DNA from: Streptomyces bobili
GTDB taxonomy: Bacteria > Actinomycetota > Actinomycetes > Streptomycetales > Streptomycetaceae
Assembly (NCBI RefSeq): GCF_002154575.1
Contig: NZ_MUBA01000011.1
Coordinates: forward strand, 1 to 36,214
DNA: 36,214 nt
Direction of reading: 5' to 3'
Positions 25,188 through 33,008 of this stretch are shown in pieces (positions within the stretch are counted from its first letter, which is position 1; each line of letters opens with the position of its first letter). The translations under genes and the position numbers were made by a program. A model generated the notes under the pieces. It worked only from the letters and a program-made list of their open reading frames with translations, searched no databases and was not told the origin of the DNA.

Positions 25188-25757
25188 TCACGGCGTCCCC
25201 TCAGGCCCCGGCAACACCTCGTACCCCTCGGGCAACTGCCGCACCACACGGTGCGCGTACGGCCGCGACGGGTCCTCGGCGAAATGTCGTTCCTCCGCCT
25301 CGACCCATCCGTCCCAGAACTCCCGCTGTTCCGCCCCGTCCCGTGCCCGGCCGCGTGCCCAGGCCTCCTCGCGGGGCAACTCCATCCACAGCAGCTGCGC
25401 CAGATACGGCCGCAGGGCACGGCGGCCGGCGCCGACGCCCTCGATCACCATCACGGGGGCCGGAGGGAGCGGGCGCGGCGGGCCGAAACGACGGGTGCGC
25501 CAGTCGTAGGCGGCGTACTGCGCCGCCCCGCCGTGGCCGAGCGGTTCGATCACCTGGGTCAGCAGCCGCCCGGTCCAGGCGAACAGCTCGTCGTGGGTCG
25601 CCAGGTCGTCCAGGTGCAGCACCGGCGCCCCGCCGAGCGCCTCGGCCAGCCGCTCCGCGAACGTGGACTTGCCCGACCCGGCGTGCCCGTCGACGCCTAT
25701 CAGGCGGACCGGGCCGCAGGACGGCGGCAGACGGCGGAGCCGGGCGGCGAGCTGGCG
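25188..25757 (-). CDS. Uridine kinase-like P-loop protein with no visible start codon
   Basis: The reading frame encodes a Walker A motif (VDGHAGSGKSTFAERL, about 25640-25705), then LHLDDLATHDELFAW, DWRTRRFG and MVIEGVGAGRRALRPY, typical of actinobacterial uridine kinase-like NMP/nucleoside kinases (ATP + uridine to UMP). Recognisable sequence extends back at least to RQLAARLRRLPPSCGPVRL near 25757. In this frame, between the upstream stop at 25870-25872 and the Walker A motif, there is no ATG, GTG or TTG. The first one is GTG 25620-25622, which would remove the P-loop. The true start may be non-standard (ATT or ATC codons exist around 25760-25844), or it has been lost. The left end is firm; the right end given is only where similarity fades. 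Confidence 0.6.
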   Translation of the reverse strand, partial: RQLAARLRRLPPSCGPVRLIGVDGHAGSGKSTFAERLAEALGGAPVLHLDDLATHDELFAWTGRLLTQVIEPLGHGGAAQYAAYDWRTRRFGPPRPLPPAPVMVIEGVGAGRRALRPYLAQLLWMELPREEAWARGRARDGAEQREFWDGWVEAEERHFAEDPSRPYAHRVVRQLPEGYEVLPGPEGTP

Positions 25758-25952
25758 GATGGCGGTTCCTGGCGGTGGTCGCGGCGGTGAGGGCTTGGCG
25801 GTGATGTCGGTGTTCGCGGTGGTGGGGTGGGTCGCAAGTCTAATGGCGCGGGGACGCCCTCCCGCAGGTCACGCCAGTGGACGAGACCAATATTGCCGGG
25901 CGTGGCACGGGCGGAAGTGCTGGCAGGTCCGCCCGCCGCCCGCCATAGTTGG

Positions 25953-26015
25953 CGCACACCGCACACCGCACACCGCACACCGCACACCGCACACCGCACA
26001 CCGCACACCGCACAG
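25953..26015 (+). repeat. Heptanucleotide tandem repeat, eight copies of CGCACAC
   Basis: Eight perfect direct copies of CGCACAC fill 25953-26008, and a ninth reads CGCACAG. It lies about 100 bases upstream of the C39-like gene, just after a possible -10 (CATAGT, 25944-25949), so it may be the 5' end of its leader. A unit of seven does not keep a reading frame. Confidence 0.95.
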
Positions 26016-26028
26016 CCCTGCGCACCCG

Positions 26029-26073
26029 AACCGCACGGCGCACCGAACCGAACCGCACCGCACCGCACACCGG
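26029..26073 (+). repeat. Degenerate CCGAA/CCGCA repeat following the heptamer array
   Basis: After a short gap the sequence continues as imperfect short units (CCGAA, CCGCA, GCACCG), apparently a decayed extension of the heptamer tract. No gene is seen in 25758-26110. Confidence 0.6.
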
Positions 26074-26110
26074 ACCGCTCCGACTCGGACACCTTGGGGG
26101 TCTTCCGCTC

Positions 26111-27544
26111 ATGAGCAGAGCCGAACAGCCGTCGTCCAGCAGAGCCGACCAGCTCTGCGACCGAACCGATCAGCCGTCCCGCAGGACACTCCTGGCCGCC
26201 GCGGTCGTCGCCGCCGTCGCGGGTGGCGCGGGTGGCGCGGCCCCCGCGGTGGCCGAGGCCGCCGGTCCGGCCGAGTCCGCGGGCCCGGACGGGGCGCCCG
26301 GCGCGGCCCCGGCCCGCCCCGTGGACCACCACGCCTGGACGACGTACACCGACTGGCGCGCCGGCACCGCCACGGGCACCAGGGCCGTCGCCGGCGCCAG
26401 GCCCGGCCTGGTCCTCGCGACCCCGGCCGGGACCTCGGACTACACCGACCCGCACACCGGCACCACCGCCGCGTGGGAGTACGCGACCTGGACGTCCCCC
26501 GTCCACCGCCTCGCGGTCCCCGCCACCGAGGCGATCGCCTCCTGGAACGCGAGCACCCCGGCCGGCACCTGGCTCCAGATCGAACTGAAGGCCGCCTACT
26601 CCGACGGCACGAGCACCCCCTGGTACGTGATGGGCCGGTGGGCGGCCGGAGACCAGGACATCAAGCGGACCTCCGTCGACGACCAGACCGACGGCCGGAG
26701 CACCGTGTGGACGGACACCCTCGCGGTCGACGACGCCGCGACCGGCCTGCGCCTCACGTCGTACCGGCTGCGCCTGACCCTGTACCGCAGGCCCGGCACG
26801 AAGCTCACTCCCACCGTGTGGCGGGTGGGCGCGATGGGCTCGGACGTGCCGGACCGTTTCACCGTGCCGGCCTCGGTGCCCGGCCTCGCGCAGGAACTGG
26901 TCGTCCCGCGCTACTCGCAGGAGATCCACGCCGGCCAGTACCCCGAGTACGACAACGGCGGCGAGGCATGGTGCAGCCCCACCTCCTCGCAGATGATCAT
27001 CGAGTACTGGGGAGGCCGCCTCACGCCCGCGCAGCTGTCCTGGGTGGACTCCGCGTACGCCGACCCGCAGGTGTGCCACGCCGCCCGGTACACGTTCGAC
27101 CACCAGTACAAGGGCTGCGGCAACTGGCCGTTCAACGCCGCGTACGCCGCCACCTTCAAGGACCTCCAGGGCGTGGTGACCCGGCTCACCTCGCTGACCG
27201 ACGTGGAGACGCTCATCGCGGCCGGCATCCCGGCCATCACCTCGCAGTCCTTCCTCAAGGAGGAGCTGACGGGCGCGGGATACGGCACCTCCGGGCACCT
27301 GATGACCGTGATCGGCTTCACCGCGGAGGGTGACGTGATCGCCAACGACCCGGCCTCGCCGAGCGATCAGGCGGTGCGGCGCGTCTACCGGCGGCGGGAG
27401 TTCGAGAACATCTGGCTGCGGACCAAGCGCTACAACGCGAGCGGCAAGGTCGCGTCCGGCACCGGGGGCGTCTGCTACCTCTACTTCCCGGCCCGTCCGA
27501 GCCCGCTCCAGTGCAGGGCGCTCGAGGCGGTCGGCGTGCGCTGA
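26111..27544 (+). CDS. Tat-exported C39-like peptidase domain protein
   Basis: The 477-aa protein has a twin-arginine signal: SRRTLLAAAVVAAVAGG at residues 23-39, followed by an Ala-rich stretch. Residues 70-245 form a beta-rich domain. The C-terminal 260-470 is a papain-like C39_2 domain: Cys288 in GGEAWCSPTSSQMI, His396 in GTSGHLMTVIGF and Asp413 in VIANDPASPSD form a plausible catalytic triad. Extra cysteines at 322, 336 and 475 could form disulfides. It is predicted to act outside the cell as a cysteine peptidase or amidase; the substrate is unknown. GGGGG about ten bases upstream supports ATG 26111. The open frame continues upstream through the heptamer repeat, where it is not protein-like. 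A strong terminator follows. Confidence 0.85.
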   Translation: MSRAEQPSSSRADQLCDRTDQPSRRTLLAAAVVAAVAGGAGGAAPAVAEAAGPAESAGPDGAPGAAPARPVDHHAWTTYTDWRAGTATGTRAVAGARPGLVLATPAGTSDYTDPHTGTTAAWEYATWTSPVHRLAVPATEAIASWNASTPAGTWLQIELKAAYSDGTSTPWYVMGRWAAGDQDIKRTSVDDQTDGRSTVWTDTLAVDDAATGLRLTSYRLRLTLYRRPGTKLTPTVWRVGAMGSDVPDRFTVPASVPGLAQELVVPRYSQEIHAGQYPEYDNGGEAWCSPTSSQMIIEYWGGRLTPAQLSWVDSAYADPQVCHAARYTFDHQYKGCGNWPFNAAYAATFKDLQGVVTRLTSLTDVETLIAAGIPAITSQSFLKEELTGAGYGTSGHLMTVIGFTAEGDVIANDPASPSDQAVRRVYRRREFENIWLRTKRYNASGKVASGTGGVCYLYFPARPSPLQCRALEAVGVR

Positions 27545-27558
27545 CCTCCCTTCGGTGA

Positions 27559-27585
27559 ACGGCCCCCGGTGAGACCGGGGGCCGT
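27559..27585 (+). terminator. Terminator after the C39-like gene
   Basis: ACGGCCCCCGGT (27559-27570) and ACCGGGGGCCGT (27574-27585) form a perfect 12-bp stem with loop GAG, 15 bases after the stop. No T-run, as is common in Streptomyces. Confidence 0.8.
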
Positions 27586-27691
27586 CGGCGTGTGAGGAAG
27601 CTCTCGGCCGCAAATGCCCCGCACGGTGGCAAGGTGGACGGATCGGCGGAAGCCCGCCGTCCACCGCGCACCCGACCGTCAGCGAGACATC

Positions 27692-27838
27692 ATGACCGCC
27701 CACGCCGCCGCAGTCACCGCCGCCCGCACCCGTACCGGCGGGCCCAAGGACGACGGTCCGAAGATCCTCGAACACGTCATGGGATGGACGCTGGTCGTCG
27801 TCGTGGCGATGCTCGTGACCCAGCTCGGCCTGGTCTGA
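27692..27838 (+). CDS. SCO1431-family small membrane protein
   Basis: The 48-aa protein begins MTAHAAAVTAARTRTGGPKD and ends in one hydrophobic helix (MGWTLVVVVAMLVTQLGLV). From memory it is nearly identical to the small single-pass protein SCO1431, conserved across Streptomyces. The invariant part is the GGPKDDGPKILEHVMGW linker before the helix. A single-pass protein with N-in topology is likely. An upstream in-frame ATG at 27614 would add 26 residues without similarity. Function unknown. Confidence 0.85.
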   Translation: MTAHAAAVTAARTRTGGPKDDGPKILEHVMGWTLVVVVAMLVTQLGLV

Positions 27839-27851
27839 CACCGGGGCGGGA

Positions 27852-27867
27852 GGGCCGTCGGCGGCCC
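27852..27867 (+). terminator. Small hairpin after the SCO1431-type gene
   Basis: GGGCCG, loop TCGG, CGGCCC, 13 bases after the stop. A short stem without T-run; probable but weak terminator. Confidence 0.4.
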
Positions 27868-27946
27868 GTGACCCGCTGTGACTTCACCCACGTTCGACCT
27901 GACATACTGACGTCGTCCCGCCGGCCGTTGGAGACCAGGGTCGACA

Positions 27947-28606
27947 TTGAATATCAGTCAGCAGCGTGACGCGTCCCGTCCCCGGGCGCGCGGCACCGAG
28001 CGGTCACTGGCGCGTCGCGCCGAACTCATCGCCATCGGGCGCCGGTTGTTCGCCGACACGTCCTACGACGCGCTCTCCATGGACGACATCGCCCGGCAGG
28101 CACACGTCGCCAAGGGGCTGATCTACTACTACTTCCAGTCCAAGCGCGGCTATTACCTGGCGATCATCCAGGACTCCGTCGCCGACCTGGTCTCCTTCGC
28201 GGCGAGCGGCATCGAACTGCCCCAGGTGGACCGGGTGCACCGCACGATCGACGGCTATCTGCGCTTCGCCGAGCACCACCAGTCCGCCTACCGCACCATC
28301 GTCAGCGGCGGCGTCGGCTTCGACATCGAGGTGCACGCCATCCGGGACGGGGTCCGCGAGGCGATCGTGGCCACCATCGCCGAAGGGGCGTACGGCCGCA
28401 GCGACATCCCGGCGCTGCCCCGGATGAGCCTGCTGTCCTGGGTGTGCAGCGTGGAGGGCGCCACCCTCGACTGGATCGACCGCCCCGACCTCTCCCGCGA
28501 GACCATGCGCGCCCTCCTGGTGAAGACCCTGGGCGGTGCCCTGCGCGCGGTCGAGGAACTCGACCCCGCCTTCCCGGCCCCGAAGCCGGCCCGGCGCGAC
28601 GCCTGA
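27947..28606 (+). CDS. TetR-family transcriptional regulator
   Basis: The 219-aa protein has a basic N-terminal arm and the TetR HTH at about residues 22-68 (ELIAIGRRLFADTSYDALSMDDIARQAHVAKGLIYYYFQSKRGYYLAI), followed by an all-helical ligand-binding domain. TTG 27947 is taken as start: AGGG lies six bases upstream, and the basic arm that follows is normal for the family; no ATG or GTG sits closer to the HTH. It stands alone, convergent with the second chitinase across a terminator hairpin. Ligand and targets unknown. Confidence 0.88.
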   Translation: MNISQQRDASRPRARGTERSLARRAELIAIGRRLFADTSYDALSMDDIARQAHVAKGLIYYYFQSKRGYYLAIIQDSVADLVSFAASGIELPQVDRVHRTIDGYLRFAEHHQSAYRTIVSGGVGFDIEVHAIRDGVREAIVATIAEGAYGRSDIPALPRMSLLSWVCSVEGATLDWIDRPDLSRETMRALLVKTLGGALRAVEELDPAFPAPKPARRDA

Positions 28607-28612
28607 ACCGCC

Positions 28613-28646
28613 CTCGGGGCGAAGGCTCGTGGTCCTCCGCCCCGAG
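28613..28646. terminator. Bidirectional terminator between tetR and the second chitinase
   Basis: CTCGGGGCG (28613-28621) and CGCCCCGAG (28638-28646) form a perfect 9-bp stem with a 16-base loop between the convergent stops at 28606 and 28664. Confidence 0.65.
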
Positions 28647-28663
28647 TGCCCGCGCGGCACCGG

Positions 28664-29923
<1,260 letters not shown>

Positions 29924-29992
29924 CGGGTGTCACCTCGTGGGGGAGAGGGGGACGCGCGCCGATTGGCATGAACGCGGTAACGCGGTGTCGAG

Positions 29993-30035
29993 AGGGTAGG
30001 AGGACTAGACCAGTTGGGTCAATGGTGTGGACCAA
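29993..30035 (-). promoter_or_regulatory. Chitin-regulated promoter with 12-bp direct repeats and a DasR-like site
   Basis: Minus strand -35 TTGACC (30017-30022), 18-base spacer, -10 TACCCT (29993-29998). Direct repeats TTGGTCCACACC (30024-30035) and CTGGTCTAGTCC (30002-30013) are 22 bases apart, the same period and placement as at 15004-15047. The second repeat again forms an ACTGGTCTAGTCC DasR-like core. Confidence 0.75.
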
Positions 30036-30125
30036 TTCCGTCCGGTCGCGCCGTGCGGCCCGCGTCCCCCGCGGGCATACTCACAGCGCCGAGACGCCGA
30101 CCGGCAGGCGTAGGAGAGGGGTGCC

Positions 30126-31298
30126 ATGACCGACCGTGTCCCGCCCGCGGTGGAGCGCCTCCTGCCCACCGACGAGGCCCGCGACCTGCTCGCCCTCGTC
30201 CAGGACATCGCCCGCCGCGAGATCGCTCCGGCAGCCGCCGAGGAGGAGGCTGCCGGACGCTTCCCCCACGCACTGTTCACCCTCCTGTCGGAATCGGGCC
30301 TCCTCGGCCTTCCGTACCCTGCCGCGTACGGCGGCGGAGACCAGCCCTACGAGGTCTACCTCCAGGTCCTGGAGGAACTGGCCGCCGCCCGCCTCACCGT
30401 CGGACTCGGCGTCAGCGTGCACACCCTGGCCACCTACGCCCTCGCCACCCACGGCACCGCGGAGCAGCGGTCCGCCCGCCTGCCCGCCATGCTCGGCGGC
30501 GGCCTGCTCGGCGCGTACTGCCTCTCCGAGCCCACCTCCGGCTCGGACGCGGCCGCGCTGCGCACCCGGGCCGTCCGGGACGGCGACAGCTGGATCATCG
30601 ACGGGACCAAGGCCTGGACCACCCACGGCGGCATCGCCGACTTCTACACCGTCATGGCCCGCACCGGCGGCGAGGGTGCCCGAGGGATCACCGCGTTCCT
30701 GGTCCCCGGCGACACCGAGGGGCTGAGCGCCGCGCCGCCGGAGAAGAAGATGGGCCTCAACGGCTCGCCGACCGCCCAGGTCCACTTCGACGGCGTGCGG
30801 ATCCCGGACGCGCTGCGCATCGGCGACGAGGGCGAGGGGTTCGCCATCGCCCTCGCAGCGCTGGACTCCGGACGGCTCGGCATCGCCGCCTGCGCGGTCG
30901 GCGTCGCGCGGGCAGCCTTGGACGAGGCGGTCGCCTACGCCACCATGCGGCGGCAGTTCGGGCGGCCGATCGCCGACTTCCAGGGGCTGCGCTTCCTGCT
31001 CGCCGACATGGCGACCCGGGTCGAGTCGGGCCGGGCCCTGTACCTCGCGGCGGCACGGCTGCGGGACGCGGGCAGGCCGTTCGTCCGGCAGGCCGCCATG
31101 GCCAAACTGCACTGCACCGACGCGGCGATGCAGGTCACCACGGACGCCGTCCAGGTGCTCGGTGGCTACGGCTACACCGCCGACTTCCCCGTCGAGCGCT
31201 ATCTGCGCGAGGCCAAGGTCCTGCAGATCGTCGAGGGCACCAACCAGATCCAGCGGATGGTCATCGCCCGTCATCTGCTGGGTCCGGAGACCCGCTGA
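30126..31298 (+). CDS. Acyl-CoA dehydrogenase
   Basis: The 390-aa flavoenzyme has the ACAD fold. N-terminal helices contain GLLGLPYPAAYGGG, the FAD/substrate segment is CLSEPTSGSDAAALRTRAV, then MGLNGSPTAQVHFDGVRIP, FGRPIADFQGLRFLLADM and VLGGYGYTADFPVERYLREAK. Glu370 in IVEGTNQIQRMV is the expected catalytic base, placed as in short- and medium-chain enzymes. It catalyses alpha,beta-dehydrogenation of an acyl-CoA with electrons passed to ETF. No other beta-oxidation gene is near, so the chain or substrate type is open. The 3' end overlaps a small antisense gene by 38 bases. Confidence 0.92.
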   Translation: MTDRVPPAVERLLPTDEARDLLALVQDIARREIAPAAAEEEAAGRFPHALFTLLSESGLLGLPYPAAYGGGDQPYEVYLQVLEELAAARLTVGLGVSVHTLATYALATHGTAEQRSARLPAMLGGGLLGAYCLSEPTSGSDAAALRTRAVRDGDSWIIDGTKAWTTHGGIADFYTVMARTGGEGARGITAFLVPGDTEGLSAAPPEKKMGLNGSPTAQVHFDGVRIPDALRIGDEGEGFAIALAALDSGRLGIAACAVGVARAALDEAVAYATMRRQFGRPIADFQGLRFLLADMATRVESGRALYLAAARLRDAGRPFVRQAAMAKLHCTDAAMQVTTDAVQVLGGYGYTADFPVERYLREAKVLQIVEGTNQIQRMVIARHLLGPETR

Positions 31299-31512
31299 AC
31301 TGGCCGCGCCGCACCAGCGGGGCCACGAGCCGCAGCCACTCCGGGTCCCGCCGACCCGGCAGGGTACGGCCCCCGTCGGCCCAGACGCGCATCATGTCGC
31401 GGTAGATCGGCGGGTCCGGCGGTGGCGGCGGCGGAGCCAGCGGAACCGATTCTGCGGAGACGGGGACGAACAGTTGGCGGTGACGCCCGGATGCTTGGTA
31501 GGTGGGGGTCAT
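31261..31512 (-). CDS. Small conserved Streptomyces hypothetical protein
   Basis: The 83-aa protein has a poly-Pro stretch (LAPPPPPPDPP) and then IYRDMMRVWADGGRTLPGRRDPEWLRL, a pattern I recall from a family of short Streptomyces proteins. The last 38 bases overlap, antisense, the end of the acyl-CoA dehydrogenase gene. It could form one conserved helix after a flexible N-terminus. Start ATG 31510-31512. Function unknown; the coding call rests on the recalled motif. Confidence 0.6.
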   Translation of the reverse strand: MTPTYQASGRHRQLFVPVSAESVPLAPPPPPPDPPIYRDMMRVWADGGRTLPGRRDPEWLRLVAPLVRRGQFSGSPDPADDGR

Positions 31513-31600
31513 ACCAGGGCAACGCGTGCACGCGACCCCAGGTCACGGCCCACACCCCCGTGCGTGAGTTCGGGACATGCCCCCGTGCCCCCGGCTCCGC

Positions 31601-31648
31601 GTCCGGCACCGACGGGAGGCGTACTGACGCGGTCCGGCACTGACGGGA
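31601..31648 (+). repeat. 17-bp imperfect direct repeat
   Basis: GTCCGGCACCGACGGGA (31601-31617) recurs as GTCCGGCACTGACGGGA (31632-31648), 16 of 17 identical with a 31-base period. It lies in the gap between two minus-strand genes, about 90 bases upstream of the small gene at 31512. Confidence 0.6.
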
Positions 31649-31762
31649 CGTCAACCAGCCGCCGGCCGCGGCGACTCGGCCGGATCCGGACGCGCTGAAC
31701 CCGCGCCACGGCCGGACTGCGGGCCATGGCGCGGGGCGGCTACGGGAGTCGGGCGCGGGTGC

Positions 31763-32239
31763 TCAGGCCGCGTGACGGCGCATCGCCGGCACGCGCATCG
31801 GGCGCGAGGCGGGTCCGCCGACGTGGGAGAAGGGCTGCGTGCGCCAGTCCAGCCCCTGAGGGAGCGTCAACAGCAGCGCGGTCTCCTGCTCCTGGGGCTC
31901 CACCGACTCGTCCGCGGGGCGGGCTTCGTCCGCCGTGCGGCCGGTGCCCGCGCAGACGGTGAGCCCGAACGGGTTCCACGGCGAAGCGCACAGCGCGTGC
32001 TCCGGCAGGATCTCCTCGTCCGCGAGCAGGGCGATCGGCTGCGCGCAGTCCGGGCAGATCACCCGGTACATCTCCAAGGTGTCGTACGCGTCGAACTCGT
32101 CGGCGTGGTCGCCGTTCTCGTCGTCGAAGCCGTCCGGGCCGTCGAAGCCGTCGGGATCGACGCCCTCCGGCACGGACTCGACGATGGTGGGCTGGAACCG
32201 CTTGGGCGCGGTACGACCAGGACGCTTAAGGCTCTGCAT
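31763..32239 (-). CDS. Conserved hypothetical protein with possible zinc-ribbon cysteines
   Basis: The 158-aa protein starts at ATG 32237-32239 behind GGGGGAGA. It has a basic start (MQSLKRPGRTAPKRFQP), a very acidic Gly/Asp/Glu stretch (about residues 23-55), then MYRVICPDCAQPIALLADEE with a CPxC pair, followed by CASPWNPFGLTVC, so four cysteines could hold a zinc. No membrane segments. It is conserved in position in Streptomyces as far as I recall. Function unknown. It is divergent from the Lrp gene at 32479. Confidence 0.7.
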   Translation of the reverse strand: MQSLKRPGRTAPKRFQPTIVESVPEGVDPDGFDGPDGFDDENGDHADEFDAYDTLEMYRVICPDCAQPIALLADEEILPEHALCASPWNPFGLTVCAGTGRTADEARPADESVEPQEQETALLLTLPQGLDWRTQPFSHVGGPASRPMRVPAMRRHAA

Positions 32240-32433
32240 GGGTTCTCCCCCTCGGGCTGGGCCGTTCAGGCGCTGCGGCCTCGACCACAGCAAGCACTTC
32301 CCAGCCCGTCTCGGCGGTAATCACGGGAGCATCACGAAGACTTGGCGCAGACTGTGGCGTTCGTCACATGCCACTCGCAGATGCCGATCGGCTCGTACGG
32401 TCCGACACATCACGAACCGGTATGACCTGGGCT

Positions 32434-32445
32434 GTATACGTATAC
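32434..32445. promoter_or_regulatory. Perfect 12-bp palindrome at the second lrp promoter
   Basis: GTATACGTATAC is self-complementary and markedly AT-rich for this genome. It sits 20 bases upstream of the -10 TAAGTT (32465-32470), over or next to the expected -35, in the divergent region between 32239 and 32479. An operator role, possibly autoregulation, is likely. Confidence 0.6.
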
Positions 32446-32464
32446 GAAGAGATCACGCGCCCTG

Positions 32465-32478
32465 TAAGTTCTTGCGCC
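32465..32478 (+). promoter_or_regulatory. -10 element of a likely leaderless lrp promoter
   Basis: TAAGTT (32465-32470) directly follows TG and lies eight bases before ATG 32479. There is no ribosome binding site in front of the ATG. Confidence 0.5.
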
Positions 32479-32919
32479 ATGGAGGAGCTGGACCGACAGA
32501 TCGTGCAGCTGCTCGTCAAGGACGGGCGGATGAGTTACACCGACCTGGGCAAGGCCACGGGCCTGTCCACCTCGGCCGTGCACCAGCGGGTACGCCGGCT
32601 GGAACAGCGCGGCGTCATCCGGGGATACGCGGCCGTGGTCGACGCCGAGGCCGTCGGGCTGCCACTGACCGCCTTCATCTCGGTGAAACCGTTCGACCCC
32701 AGCGCGCCCGACGACATCGCCGACCGGCTCTCCGGCGTGCCCGAGATCGAGGCCTGTCACAGCGTGGCCGGCGACGAGAACTACATCCTCAAGGTCCGCG
32801 TGGGCACCCCTCACGCACTGGAGGAGCTGCTGGGGCGGCTGCGGGCCCTCGCGGGCGTCTCCACCCGCACCACGGTCGTGCTGTCCACCCCGTACGAGGC
32901 CCGCCCGCCCCGGATCTGA
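32479..32919 (+). CDS. Lrp/AsnC-family transcriptional regulator
   Basis: The 146-aa protein has the winged HTH (MEELDRQIVQLLVKDGRMSY, DLGKATGLSTSAVHQRVRRLEQRGVIRGY) and the RAM domain (LTAFISVKPF, VPEIEACHSVAGDENYILKVRVGTPHALEELLGRL). It is the usual length and is not closely similar to the other Lrp protein at 4408. ATG 32479 is preferred over upstream starts because homologues begin here and a -10 lies just before it. A perfect palindrome overlaps its promoter. The amidohydrolase gene 89 bases downstream in the same direction seems to have its own promoter. Effector unknown. Confidence 0.92.
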   Translation: MEELDRQIVQLLVKDGRMSYTDLGKATGLSTSAVHQRVRRLEQRGVIRGYAAVVDAEAVGLPLTAFISVKPFDPSAPDDIADRLSGVPEIEACHSVAGDENYILKVRVGTPHALEELLGRLRALAGVSTRTTVVLSTPYEARPPRI

Positions 32920-33008
32920 GGGCCGCCGCACCCGGCGGCCCCGCACGCTCGCCGGTTCCAGGGGTCCCCCGTGCCGGCCGGCCCCGGCGAGGCGCGAAAC
33001 TGGTGTCC

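Noticed and set aside
25953..26015. Possible CRISPR array
   Set aside because: Units are seven bases, directly adjacent and without spacers; it is a simple tandem repeat.
25700..27841. 713-codon minus-strand open frame opposite the C39-like gene
   Set aside because: Translates the heptamer repeat as CAVCGVR-type units and the antisense of a clear Tat-exported gene; not a real protein.
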